DNA of 64,000 nt from Sphingomonas sp. (GTDB lineage Bacteria; Pseudomonadota; Alphaproteobacteria; Sphingomonadales; Sphingomonadaceae): positions 62,001 to 126,000 of the forward strand of contig NZ_JAHBZJ010000002.1 in assembly GCF_019635455.1 (NCBI RefSeq). The letters are read 5' to 3'. The notes beneath the pieces were generated by a model that saw nothing but the letters and a program-made list of their open reading frames with translations, was not told the DNA's origin and did not search any database. Numbering within the stretch: the first letter of the stretch is position 1; the number at the start of each line of letters is the position of its first letter. The position numbers were made by a program, and so were the translations under genes. Positions 1 to 8,171 of the stretch are shown piece after piece.

Positions 1-1
1 G

Positions 2-547
2 CCCGTGCGCGCCGAGGGCATGGTCTATTTCGAGGGCGGGCCATCCTTCTCCTATCACAACGATCCCGCCAAGACCGCGGAGGCCGCCAACAAGCATGGC
101 TGGACCACGCTCGGCGACATCGGCTGGGTCGATGAGGAGGGGTTCCTGTACCTCACCGACCGCAAGAGCTTCATGATCATCTCGGGCGGGGTGAACATCT
201 ATCCGCAGGAAATCGAGAATATCCTCGTCACCCACCCACGGATTGCCGATGCGGCCGTGGTCGGCGCGCCCGATCCGGATTTCGGCGAAAAGGTCGTGGC
301 GGTGATCCAGCCGGTCGAATGGGCCGATGCTGGCGACGCCTTCGCCGAGGATATCCGGCAATGGCTGCGCCCGCAGATATCCGGCATCAAAATGCCACGT
401 CAGATCGACTTCATGGCGGAACTGCCGCGCCAGCCGACAGGCAAGCTCTACAAGCGACTGATTCGGGATGCCTATTGGGCGAAGGCCGGCGAGGTCCCTG
501 TCGGCTCGGTCAAACGCCCGGTGTCGAACGAGGAGGCATCGCGATGA
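2..547 (+). CDS. Acyl-CoA ligase (AMP-binding family), C-terminal part only
   Basis: This is the 3' end of an ATP-dependent acyl-CoA synthetase of the ANL superfamily, which activates a carboxylic acid as acyl-AMP and transfers it to CoA. The upstream part lies outside the window. Visible signatures are the adenylate-binding GDIGWVDEEGFLYLTDR segment, the hinge motif SGGVNIYPQEIE that begins the mobile C-terminal domain, and the catalytic-lysine motif PTGKLYK near the end. Its TGA overlaps the ATG of the esterase gene (ATGA), so the two are translationally coupled. In context it probably activates a carboxylic acid intermediate of the catabolic block. Family is secure; substrate is unknown. 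Confidence 0.9.
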   Translation, partial: PVRAEGMVYFEGGPSFSYHNDPAKTAEAANKHGWTTLGDIGWVDEEGFLYLTDRKSFMIISGGVNIYPQEIENILVTHPRIADAAVVGAPDPDFGEKVVAVIQPVEWADAGDAFAEDIRQWLRPQISGIKMPRQIDFMAELPRQPTGKLYKRLIRDAYWAKAGEVPVGSVKRPVSNEEASR

Positions 548-1524
548 CCGATATCGCCTGGCTTGAGAGCCGCCCGGGTATCGGCGCCCGCTTCACCAAC
601 GCCTTGCTGCGCGCCACGCGTGCAAAAACCCCGCTGGACGTCGATAACCACCAGGCACTCATCGATGCGCGCCAGAAGCTCGACAAGCTCGACACGCTCA
701 TGGCCAAGCTGCGCCGCAAATCGTCACTGCCCTTTACCGCCCGCGAATCCGTTCTCGCTGGCATACCGGTCATGGAACTGACCGTCAGGGCGCCGCTTGC
801 GCCCGCAACCGACGGGATTCTGCTCTTCATCCATGGCGGCGGCTTCTTCTTCCGCTCGCTCCACAGCCATATGTTGCTGGCCGCGCGTATTGCCGAACAG
901 GCCGGTATCCGCCGCGTCATCCTGCCACTTTATTCGCTTGCGCCCGAAAGTCTTTTCCCGGTGGCGCGCGACGAATGCCGCCACGCCTATGGAGCGCTGC
1001 TCGCCAGCGGCATCGACCCCGATCGCCTCGCAATCGCCGCAGATTCGGCTGGTGCCGCGCTCGCGCTCGGTATGTTGGTCAAGGTGCGTGACGAGGGCCT
1101 TGCGATGCCGCGCGCGGTCGCGCTGCTGTCCCCGATGCTCGACCTTGGATATTCGGGCGATGCGATTGTCGCCAACGCGGCGCACGATCCGATGTTCGGG
1201 GGACAGCCCATGCCACCGCCGACTTATTATCTTGGGAATACCGATCCCCGCAGCCCGGAATGCTCGCCCCTGTTCGCCGATCTGTCCGGGCTTCCGGCCC
1301 TTTATGTGCAGGTCGGCAGCACCGAGCGATTGCTCGACGACAGCCTCCGCCTCGCCGATTCCAGGCATTCCGGAAACTTGCCCGTCGCGATAGAGGTCTG
1401 GAAGGAGATGCCGCACGTCTTCCAGGCTTATGATTTCCGCGAGGCCGCCCAGGCCCGTCGTCATATCGCCGCATTCTTTCGGAACATGGGGTTCGCGCGG
1501 CCCATGGCGACGGGAAGGGTTTGA
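544..1524 (+). CDS. Alpha/beta hydrolase, hormone-sensitive-lipase-type esterase
   Basis: A 326-residue alpha/beta-hydrolase of the HSL (GDXG) esterase family. It carries the oxyanion-hole motif HGGGFFF, a nucleophile motif ADSAGA, a probable catalytic Asp in the segment LLDDSLRLAD and a His in MPHVFQAY. The nucleophile elbow is slightly unusual because the family normally has GDSAG; here the first Gly is Ala. The ATG at 544 overlaps the ligase stop; an upstream in-frame extension runs through ligase sequence and is rejected. No signal peptide is evident, so it should be cytoplasmic. In this operon it could open a lactone or ester made by the nearby Baeyer-Villiger-type enzyme, but that is inference. 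Confidence 0.88.
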   Translation: MTDIAWLESRPGIGARFTNALLRATRAKTPLDVDNHQALIDARQKLDKLDTLMAKLRRKSSLPFTARESVLAGIPVMELTVRAPLAPATDGILLFIHGGGFFFRSLHSHMLLAARIAEQAGIRRVILPLYSLAPESLFPVARDECRHAYGALLASGIDPDRLAIAADSAGAALALGMLVKVRDEGLAMPRAVALLSPMLDLGYSGDAIVANAAHDPMFGGQPMPPPTYYLGNTDPRSPECSPLFADLSGLPALYVQVGSTERLLDDSLRLADSRHSGNLPVAIEVWKEMPHVFQAYDFREAAQARRHIAAFFRNMGFARPMATGRV

Positions 1525-2669
1525 TGGATCGGGAATGGCCGGCGGCGCGAAGCCGACGCTCTTCGATTGTCGCGCAGTTCGGAGGTGAGCGGGCAGACCT
1601 CCTGCACCGGGCGTTGACGACCGGCGACCCGCTCGCCGACGCCGTGGCAGGCGCGATGCAGGCAGACCCAGCCATCCGTCAACAGATCGATCTCGGCCTG
1701 GTTCATGGCCTCGCCGCCGTACCGCAACCACACGACGCGGTGCGCGCACTCCTCACGGACACCGAGCGACGGCCCGACTACGTCGATGATGCGCTGCTCG
1801 AGCGCGGCTCGCGCCCCTTTCACAGCATGCCGCCCGCCGTCCATATCGTTTCACTGAGCGTCGGCGCTCTCATCCGTGTCTATCAATCGCCCTCGATCAC
1901 TGTTGTCCTTGCCGGCACCGGCCGCCTCATCGACGGCGCTGAGCGCCGCATCCGCGAGACCGGGAAATGGCTCGGGACGGCGATGCTGCCCGGCGCGTTG
2001 GCGCCGGGTCAGGCGGGCTATGTCGCGACGATACGGGTACGCTTGCTCCATGCCCTCGTTCGCATGGGTGCGCGCCGGAAGGGATTCGACGAGACGAAGT
2101 TCGGTGTACCGCTCAACCAGGTCGATCTCGGACGCACATGGATGGACTTCACGCTTACCGCCTGGAGCGCGGAGGAAGAGATGGGCTTCGGCCTGACCAG
2201 CAGCGAGCTCGATCGGCTCTATCGTCTCTGGTGGTATGTCGGCCACCTGATGGGCGTCGATGCCCGCCTGATCGAGGGAATCTCGGCCCATGACCAGGCG
2301 AAGCGCGTTGATGACCTCTTCCAGGCAGTCACGGGACCACCCATCGCTCAATCTCCGCAGCTTGCCGCCGCCACGCTCGACAGCATCAAGAAAGAACTCA
2401 ACGCCGCACTGAACGTCCCCGCGAAGCTCGGACTCCGTGCGCTCTGGAGTCTCGTGCGGCGATTTCATGGCGACCGTGTCGCCGACGAACTGGGAATCCC
2501 GGCGTCCCCGGTCAGCGATCCCGTAATCAGCGGCGCGATCGAGATCTGCCGCGCCCGCCGCTCGGCCGCGCGTCGTGACCCGGTCCGATGGGAGGCCGAA
2601 ACCGACAGCAATATCGATGCCCTCAAAGGCGAACTCGCGGCTTTCGACAACGCAGAATATGAACGCTGA
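1524..2669 (+). CDS. MpaB / rubber-oxygenase-like protein (DUF2236)
   Basis: A 381-residue member of the DUF2236 family, which includes the b-type-heme rubber oxygenase Lcp and the fungal oxygenase MpaB. The family core is visible: an Arg-rich helix with His176 in RVRLLHALVR (the likely heme ligand), then GVPLNQVDLGRTWMDF and a C-terminal helix with WWYVGHLMGVD. Start choice: ATG 1524 overlaps the esterase stop by one base (TGATG); a TTG three bases earlier is less likely. It is the last gene of the ligase-esterase operon. Known relatives cleave or oxidise isoprenoid or other unsaturated chains, but many bacterial DUF2236 proteins are uncharacterised, so the reaction is not assigned. Confidence 0.85.
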   Translation: MDREWPAARSRRSSIVAQFGGERADLLHRALTTGDPLADAVAGAMQADPAIRQQIDLGLVHGLAAVPQPHDAVRALLTDTERRPDYVDDALLERGSRPFHSMPPAVHIVSLSVGALIRVYQSPSITVVLAGTGRLIDGAERRIRETGKWLGTAMLPGALAPGQAGYVATIRVRLLHALVRMGARRKGFDETKFGVPLNQVDLGRTWMDFTLTAWSAEEEMGFGLTSSELDRLYRLWWYVGHLMGVDARLIEGISAHDQAKRVDDLFQAVTGPPIAQSPQLAAATLDSIKKELNAALNVPAKLGLRALWSLVRRFHGDRVADELGIPASPVSDPVISGAIEICRARRSAARRDPVRWEAETDSNIDALKGELAAFDNAEYER

Positions 2670-2875
2670 ATCCGATATATTGCTTCCTGCCCAGATGTCT
2701 GCTCCGCTGCCTGGTGCTGCTGCCGAATGGGCGCGCTGTCCACCGCGCTCCGGACAACCGCCCGCTACGGCAAGTTCGGCGAGCCGCGGGCGGCACCGAA
2801 GCGACTAGGCTAGCTTCACCAAACAGCCTGACCAGTTTCTCGCATATCCGATAATATCGTGAACGCAGACCAGTC

Positions 2876-2906
2876 GGGGTGCGCCGAACGTCTCCGGCGC
2901 CCCCCT
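2876..2906. terminator. Possible bidirectional hairpin between convergent genes
   Basis: An imperfect GC-rich inverted repeat (arms GGGGTGCGCCG and CGGCGCCCCCC) lies between the MpaB-like gene (plus) and the TonB receptor gene (minus), which converge here. There is no clear U-tract. The rest of the 339-base gap from 2670 to 3008 shows no supported gene. Confidence 0.35.
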
Positions 2907-3008
2907 TCTACGCGTCTTGGCCGATATATATCCCGGTACGCCCTGACCACTGAAAGGCATCCTGACTTCTTAGGTTCAGCAGTTGCGAGCGGCCCGACCC
3001 GGTTCGGT

Positions 3009-5441
3009 TCAATAATCGAAAGCCAGTGTTGCGCCGACCGTTCGAGGCATGCCGGCCTGGCGTACGAGCGCATCGTTAATGCGCGTCGATGAATTCCAGT
3101 ACCATTTGTCGGTGACGTTGCGAGCCCAGACGCTGAACCGCCACCCGCCGGTCTCGATCCCCGCGCGCAGATCGAGCAGGGCATAAGGCGCAACCCGCTC
3201 GACACTGTTGGGCATGAGACCGGTATAGGTGACGCCCTGGACTGTCAGGTTGCCGCCGAGGAACGCCTTCACCGAGGGCGTGAGCTGCCAGCGATATTGG
3301 GTGTCAAGCGCGCCCTGCACCCTGGGTGCGAGCGGGAAAGGCTCGCCCTTCAGATTGACCGGATTGCCGAGATAGTCATAGCTTGAGAAAGCGCTCAGCA
3401 CCTTGCTGTCGGTGTAGGAAATGCTCGGGCTGATGGACAGGCCCGGGATCGGACGCCAGGACGCCGCCGCCTCGAAGCCGACAACGCGCGATTTCGGAAT
3501 GTTGGCGAGCTTGAGCAGCGTGCCGAACAGCGGATCGACGAAGCGGGTCAGCGTCTGCTTGTTGCGATAGTCGTAATAGAAGCCCGCGATGCTCAGGTCG
3601 AGCGTGCGGTCGGCGAGGCTGGTCTTGATGCCCGCCTCATAGGCGGTGAGCTTCTCCTGAGTGACCGGATCCATCTCCGACTGGAGCGAATGGACAACGG
3701 TGGGGAAGCTGCCCGCCTTATAGCCGCGGCTGGCATTGGCATAAAGCAGCGTGTTGGGTGTGGCCTTGTAGTTGAGGCCGGCCCGCCAGCTGACATTGCT
3801 TTCACTCAGGCGATCGGTGCGGCAACCCATTGTGTAGGTTGGCGCAGCCCCGAATGAGAAGCAATCTGTGAGCCCTATCACCTGGCCGCTGGGCGGCAGG
3901 CCATAGAAATAACGCAGGGTGTTCTGGATGTCGGTGAACAAAGCCGCCGTCTGCCCGTCGCCGCCATCAAAGGCGCCGCCGGTGAAGTTGCGGATCGCGC
4001 GGGTGTAGCGGATGGCGCCCTGCGCGGTCAGCGTGTCGGTCAGCGGATATTCGACATTGGCGAAGACCGCCGAGGTCGCGATCCGCTGGTTCGTCTGCAC
4101 ATAATTGCCGGTGAGATGGTAGAGGCCGGAGCACGGGACGCCGACCCCCAGATTGCAGATGAACGGCGCGCCGATGAAGCCTTGCGAGCCGATCGGATCG
4201 ACGATCTGGAACTGGTCGAACACGCGGTCATGTTCGTAGTTGCCGCCAAGCAGCCAGCTGCCCTTGCCACCGAAGGTGCCGGCCAGGCGCAGTTCCTGAT
4301 ACCAGCTCTTGACGTCGCCGCGCTGGATCGTGGTGAGGTCGGTCAGGGCCGTGCCGTCGCCCTCGACCGGCTGGTCGCGCTTGAAGTGCTGGTAGGAGGT
4401 GATCGAGGTCAGGCTGATGTCCGACGTCAGGTCGAAACTGAGCCTGAGGGTCGGATTGACGAAGCTGTTGCGCCGATGGAAGTCGGTATTGGAATCCCAA
4501 TCGGCATAGCGGTTGCCGTGCGGCGCCGTCGGATAGGTCAGGAAATTATAGCCCTGATAGCTGCCGGACAGCGCGACGAACGGGGCGGCCGCCGGGCTGC
4601 TCAGCGCCGCGCCGAAAAATTGCGGTGCCGGCGTCTCGCCATGGTCGCGCCAGGCATTCAGCGTGAAGGTCGCGTGGAACATGCTCGCCGGATCCCATTG
4701 CAGAATGATGCGGCCGTTGAGCATGTCGTTGTCGCCGAGCCTGGCGTTGCGCGTATAGCTCTTCTGCCAGGCGCCACCCTCGTTGAACCGGAAGGCGATG
4801 CGCGTCTTCAGCGTATCGGTGATCGGACCCGAGACATGGCCCTCGCCATCGAAGCCGCCGAAATTGTCGATGCTGAGCTGGCCGCCATAGGATAGCCGGT
4901 CGGTCGGTCGTGCGGCGATGAAGTTGACGAGCCCGCCGGTCGAATTCTGTCCATACAGCGTACCCTGCGGACCCTTGAGCACCTCGACGCGCTCGAGGTC
5001 GAGCGCGACGCCGGCCGCCTCGGGGCCGAAGGGGATGGGTACTTCGTCACTATAGACCGTTACCGTCGGACCGGCGCCGAGCGAGGTCTCCTGGAAACCG
5101 ATGCCGCGCAGCGTGAAAGTGTTGGTGCCGAATGGCGTGGTGCTGGCGGAGAAGCCCGGCACGAGCTTGACGAGATCCTTGGGGTTGGTGACGCCCGCAT
5201 CCGATAATATCTGCGGCGTGATTGCCTGGATCGACATGCCGACGTCGCGCAGGCGCTCGCTCCGCTTCTGCGCGGTCACGATGATCTCGCCGGCCGAGTC
5301 CGGAGCCGTTGGCGTCGCGCTGTCCGTGGTCGATGTCGCACTGGCCGTTGGCACGCTCTGCGCCTGCGCGGCAGAGGCGATACCCGCCGCGCACAAACAC
5401 AGCGCGGCGCGCGAAACGGTTCCTGTCAGACTGTTGATCAC
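3009..5441 (-). CDS. TonB-dependent outer-membrane receptor
   Basis: An 810-residue receptor that should form a 22-strand beta-barrel and import a ligand using TonB energy. The N-terminus is a signal peptide (hydrophobic core, cleavage after AQA), followed by a Ser/Thr/Ala-rich linker, a TonB-box-like EIIVTAQK, a plug domain with LRGIGF and VEVLKGPQGTLYGQNSTGG, and a barrel ending in aromatic Tyr (LAFDY). I chose the GTG at 5441 because an AGGAGAGG ribosome-binding site (5445-5452) lies just upstream; the longer in-frame extension has none. It is transcribed alone, away from the kinase/dehydrogenase operon, with a palindrome in the shared promoter region. Sphingomonads commonly pair such receptors with catabolic clusters, so it may import the substrate; the ligand is unknown. 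Confidence 0.92.
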   Translation of the reverse strand: MINSLTGTVSRAALCLCAAGIASAAQAQSVPTASATSTTDSATPTAPDSAGEIIVTAQKRSERLRDVGMSIQAITPQILSDAGVTNPKDLVKLVPGFSASTTPFGTNTFTLRGIGFQETSLGAGPTVTVYSDEVPIPFGPEAAGVALDLERVEVLKGPQGTLYGQNSTGGLVNFIAARPTDRLSYGGQLSIDNFGGFDGEGHVSGPITDTLKTRIAFRFNEGGAWQKSYTRNARLGDNDMLNGRIILQWDPASMFHATFTLNAWRDHGETPAPQFFGAALSSPAAAPFVALSGSYQGYNFLTYPTAPHGNRYADWDSNTDFHRRNSFVNPTLRLSFDLTSDISLTSITSYQHFKRDQPVEGDGTALTDLTTIQRGDVKSWYQELRLAGTFGGKGSWLLGGNYEHDRVFDQFQIVDPIGSQGFIGAPFICNLGVGVPCSGLYHLTGNYVQTNQRIATSAVFANVEYPLTDTLTAQGAIRYTRAIRNFTGGAFDGGDGQTAALFTDIQNTLRYFYGLPPSGQVIGLTDCFSFGAAPTYTMGCRTDRLSESNVSWRAGLNYKATPNTLLYANASRGYKAGSFPTVVHSLQSEMDPVTQEKLTAYEAGIKTSLADRTLDLSIAGFYYDYRNKQTLTRFVDPLFGTLLKLANIPKSRVVGFEAAASWRPIPGLSISPSISYTDSKVLSAFSSYDYLGNPVNLKGEPFPLAPRVQGALDTQYRWQLTPSVKAFLGGNLTVQGVTYTGLMPNSVERVAPYALLDLRAGIETGGWRFSVWARNVTDKWYWNSSTRINDALVRQAGMPRTVGATLAFDY

Positions 5442-5541
5442 TTTCCTCTCCTGACTGTGGTGCGCTCTAACTTCTCGGGAGAGGCTCGCGATGGCGGGTT
5501 TTGCCCCGTCATCCATCATCGCCCTTTACCCCTCTCTTACT

Positions 5542-5567
5542 CTTAACTACACGTATAGGGAGTTAAG
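5542..5567. promoter_or_regulatory. Palindromic operator candidate in TonB/kinase intergenic region
   Basis: Perfect 7-bp arms CTTAACT and AGTTAAG are separated by 12 bases, in an AT-rich patch about 100 bases upstream of the TonB receptor start and 150 bases upstream of the kinase gene. The inner 14 bases (5544-5557) match 12 of 14 positions with a site upstream of the EthD-like operon at 17139-17152. The size and symmetry suit a dimeric repressor such as one of the two TetR proteins of this block, but no binding data exist. Confidence 0.45.
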
Positions 5568-5716
5568 GGAAAGTGGTTTGTGCATCCCTGTCTCGCAACG
5601 CCGTGCCGCTACATGCCAGCAAAACCGCCAAGTCCTCGGGATGAAGGCCGAATTTTCGCCAAATACCGGTCAACATAGACCATATTTCTGAGAGAGTTCC
5701 CCATGAGAGAAAAGCT

Positions 5717-6712
5717 GTGAAAGACCGCCTGCAGGCCTATCTGCACAAGGCTCTGCCGGGCTTGCGCGGTGACCTCGATATCGAGTCGATTCCCGGCGGC
5801 CAGTCGAACCCGACATTCTTCGTAACCCAGGGCGAACAACGCATGGTGCTGCGCAAGCAGCCGCCCAATGCGCTGCCGTCGGCCCATGCCGTCGATCGCG
5901 AATACCGCATCATGAAGGCTCTTGCCGGCAGCGGGGTACCCGTACCTGAGGTGCTCAGCTTTTGCGACGACGCCTCGGTGCTCGGCACGCCCTTCTATTT
6001 GATGAAGCGTATCGAGGGCCGGGTGTTCAATGATCCGTCACTTCCGGATGTCGCACCCGATGATCGGCGCGACATGTATTTCGCGATGGCCGATACGCTC
6101 GCGGCGCTGCACGGCGTCGATTGGGAAGCCGCCGGTCTTGCCGATTTCGGGCGGCCCGGCAATTTCTTCGAGCGTCAGGTCGGCCGCTGGACCAAGCAAT
6201 GGTCGGCATCCGGCGGCGAGCCGTCCGCCGATATTGACACTCTGATCGACTGGCTGCCGCGCCATATCCCGGCAAGCGATGTGACGACCATCGCTCATGG
6301 CGATTTCCGCATCGGCAACCTCATGTTCCATCCCACCGAACCGAAAGTGGTCGGAGTGCTCGACTGGGAACTCTCGACGCTAGGCCACCCTGCCGCCGAT
6401 GTCGCCTATAGCGCGCTCGGCTGGCACCTGGGTCAGGCCGACTATATGGGCATTGCCGATCTCGATCTGGCCGCGTCCGGCATTCCGTCCGAACAGGACT
6501 ATCTCGCCCGCTATCGCGGCGCGGCGACGCATGACTTTTTGGTCGAGCCCTTCCACTTCGCCTTCTCGCTCTTCCGGCTGGCGGTGATCTTCGAAGGCAT
6601 TGCCGCGCGCGCCCGGGTCGGGACGGCCAGCGCCGACAACGCGTCCGATGTCGGCCGTCTTGCCGGGCGCTTCGCCAGGCTCGCGGTAGAACATGCCTCC
6701 TCCTCCCTTTGA
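5717..6712 (+). CDS. Aminoglycoside-phosphotransferase-fold kinase, ACAD10/11-type
   Basis: A 331-residue protein kinase-like fold phosphotransferase of the ACAD10/ACAD11 N-terminal type. It shows the nucleotide-binding Lys47 in VLRK, Brenner motif H194-G-D196 with Asn201 (HGDFRIGNL) and the metal-binding D216-W-E218. The start is GTG 5717; an upstream ATG at 5703 opens only a five-codon peptide. It sits 18 bases before an acyl-CoA dehydrogenase gene. In human ACAD10/11 the two domains are fused, and in the Pseudomonas putida levulinate pathway LvaA and LvaC are separate; the kinase phosphorylates a 4-hydroxyacyl-CoA and the dehydrogenase-fold partner eliminates phosphate. By analogy this gene probably acts on a hydroxyacyl-CoA. 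No LvaB-like small subunit gene is present beside it. Confidence 0.88.
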   Translation: MKDRLQAYLHKALPGLRGDLDIESIPGGQSNPTFFVTQGEQRMVLRKQPPNALPSAHAVDREYRIMKALAGSGVPVPEVLSFCDDASVLGTPFYLMKRIEGRVFNDPSLPDVAPDDRRDMYFAMADTLAALHGVDWEAAGLADFGRPGNFFERQVGRWTKQWSASGGEPSADIDTLIDWLPRHIPASDVTTIAHGDFRIGNLMFHPTEPKVVGVLDWELSTLGHPAADVAYSALGWHLGQADYMGIADLDLAASGIPSEQDYLARYRGAATHDFLVEPFHFAFSLFRLAVIFEGIAARARVGTASADNASDVGRLAGRFARLAVEHASSSL

Positions 6713-6730
6713 TCGACAAGGATTGCCGTC

Positions 6731-7993
6731 ATGGATTTCGACTATTCGCCGCGCGTCGCGGAATTGAGGGCGCGAATGGGCGCGTTCCTCGAGACCTATG
6801 TGCTGCCGCACAATCGCGCATGGACGCATGAGACCGAGAAGGGACGCTTCCCTTCGCAGATCATGGCGCCGCTAAAGGATCTCGCGCGCTCGGAAGGTCT
6901 ATGGAATCTGTTCCTGCCCACCCTTCGCGAGGACGAGCCGGGTACGCGGCTCACCAATCTGGAGTTCGCGCCGCTCGCCGAGCAGATCGGCCGCATGCCC
7001 TGGTCGGCCGAAGTGTTCAACTGTTCGGCGCCTGACACCGGCAATATGGAATTGCTGCACCTCTTCGCGACGCCGGAGCAGCGCGAACTTTGGCTCGACC
7101 CACTGCTGGCGGGCGCGATCCGGTCCTGTTTCGCCATGACCGAACCCGATGTCGCCTCGGCCGATGCAACCAATCTCCAGACCCGGATCCGACGCGATGG
7201 CGATCATTATGTCATCAACGGCCGCAAATGGTTCACGACCGGCGCGATCCACCCGCTGTGCAAGGTTTCGATCGTCATGGGGATCACCAATGACGACGAG
7301 GCCGCCCCGCCCCATGAGCGCCATTCGATGGTGCTCGTGCCGATGGACACCCCGGGCCTCACTGTCGTGCGCAATGTGCCGGTTCTCAACCACCTCGCCG
7401 TCGAGGGCCATTGCGAGGTCCTCTACAAGGATGTCCGGGTCCCGGTGGCGAACCTGCTCGGCCAGGAGGGGGCGGGCTTCGCCCTCGCCCAGGCGCGGCT
7501 CGGGCCGGGCCGCATCCACCACTGCATGCGCACCATCGGCCAGTGCGAACTGGCCCTCGACCTCATGTGCGAGCGCGCGCTCGAACGGCGGGTCTTTGGC
7601 CGGCACTTGTCCGACTATGCGAACATCCAGGACTGGATCGCACTCTCGCGGATCGAGATCGACCAGGCGCGCCTCCTCGTGCTCCGCGCGGCCTCCAAGC
7701 TCGACACCCAAGGCAACAAAGCCGCCAAGATCGATGTCTCCGCAATCAAGGTGGTCGCGGCCGGGCTCCAGACGCGGGTGCTCGATCGCGCGGTCCAGGT
7801 GTTCGGTGCGATGGGACTCACCAACGATACGCCACTCGCCGGCTTCCTGAGCTGGGCGCGGGCGTTGAGGTTCGTGGACGGTCCCGACGAGGTCCATCTG
7901 CGCATAATCGCGCGCAATGAGATTGGCCGGATCAAGAAGGACCTGGGAAGCCGAGCCCTTTACTACACGCCCCCTGAAACTGGTCATTATTGA
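6731..7993 (+). CDS. Acyl-CoA dehydrogenase family protein, ACAD11-like
   Basis: A 420-residue FAD-dependent acyl-CoA dehydrogenase homologue. It has the FAD/substrate motif CFAMTEPDVASADA (133-146), RKWFTTGA, and near the C-terminus DGPDEVH (383-389). The position of the usual catalytic Glu appears to be Asp383, a substitution I associate with the ACAD10/11 lineage. ATG 6731 follows an AAGGA ribosome-binding site at 6718-6722. It is co-transcribed with the kinase gene 18 bases upstream, so the likely role is removal of the kinase-installed phosphate to give an enoyl-CoA rather than ordinary alpha,beta-dehydrogenation. The family call is firm; the hydroxyacyl-CoA role is inference. Confidence 0.92.
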   Translation: MDFDYSPRVAELRARMGAFLETYVLPHNRAWTHETEKGRFPSQIMAPLKDLARSEGLWNLFLPTLREDEPGTRLTNLEFAPLAEQIGRMPWSAEVFNCSAPDTGNMELLHLFATPEQRELWLDPLLAGAIRSCFAMTEPDVASADATNLQTRIRRDGDHYVINGRKWFTTGAIHPLCKVSIVMGITNDDEAAPPHERHSMVLVPMDTPGLTVVRNVPVLNHLAVEGHCEVLYKDVRVPVANLLGQEGAGFALAQARLGPGRIHHCMRTIGQCELALDLMCERALERRVFGRHLSDYANIQDWIALSRIEIDQARLLVLRAASKLDTQGNKAAKIDVSAIKVVAAGLQTRVLDRAVQVFGAMGLTNDTPLAGFLSWARALRFVDGPDEVHLRIIARNEIGRIKKDLGSRALYYTPPETGHY

Positions 7994-8098
7994 CCCGATG
8001 TGCTGATGGAAGGGTCGTGCGCGCGCCGTCCCACGGACATGTTAAGACCAATTTCTCTTGGGTTTGATCCCGGTCAAGGTTGAGCGATACGAATAGAA

Positions 8099-8114
8099 TA
8101 GTCTATATCGACTA
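8099..8114. promoter_or_regulatory. Inverted repeat upstream of SDR-P450-BVMO genes
   Basis: TAGTC-TATATC-GACTA is a perfect 5-bp inverted repeat with a 6-base AT-rich spacer, 58 bases before the SDR start and in the most AT-rich part of the 178-base gap after the dehydrogenase gene. Location and form fit a repressor operator overlapping a promoter; nothing further can be shown. Confidence 0.35.
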
Positions 8115-8171
8115 GTAATAAGAGACGTGAGCGAGTCGGCTTCGCGCCTTAAGAGAGGGAGCAAGGCATTT

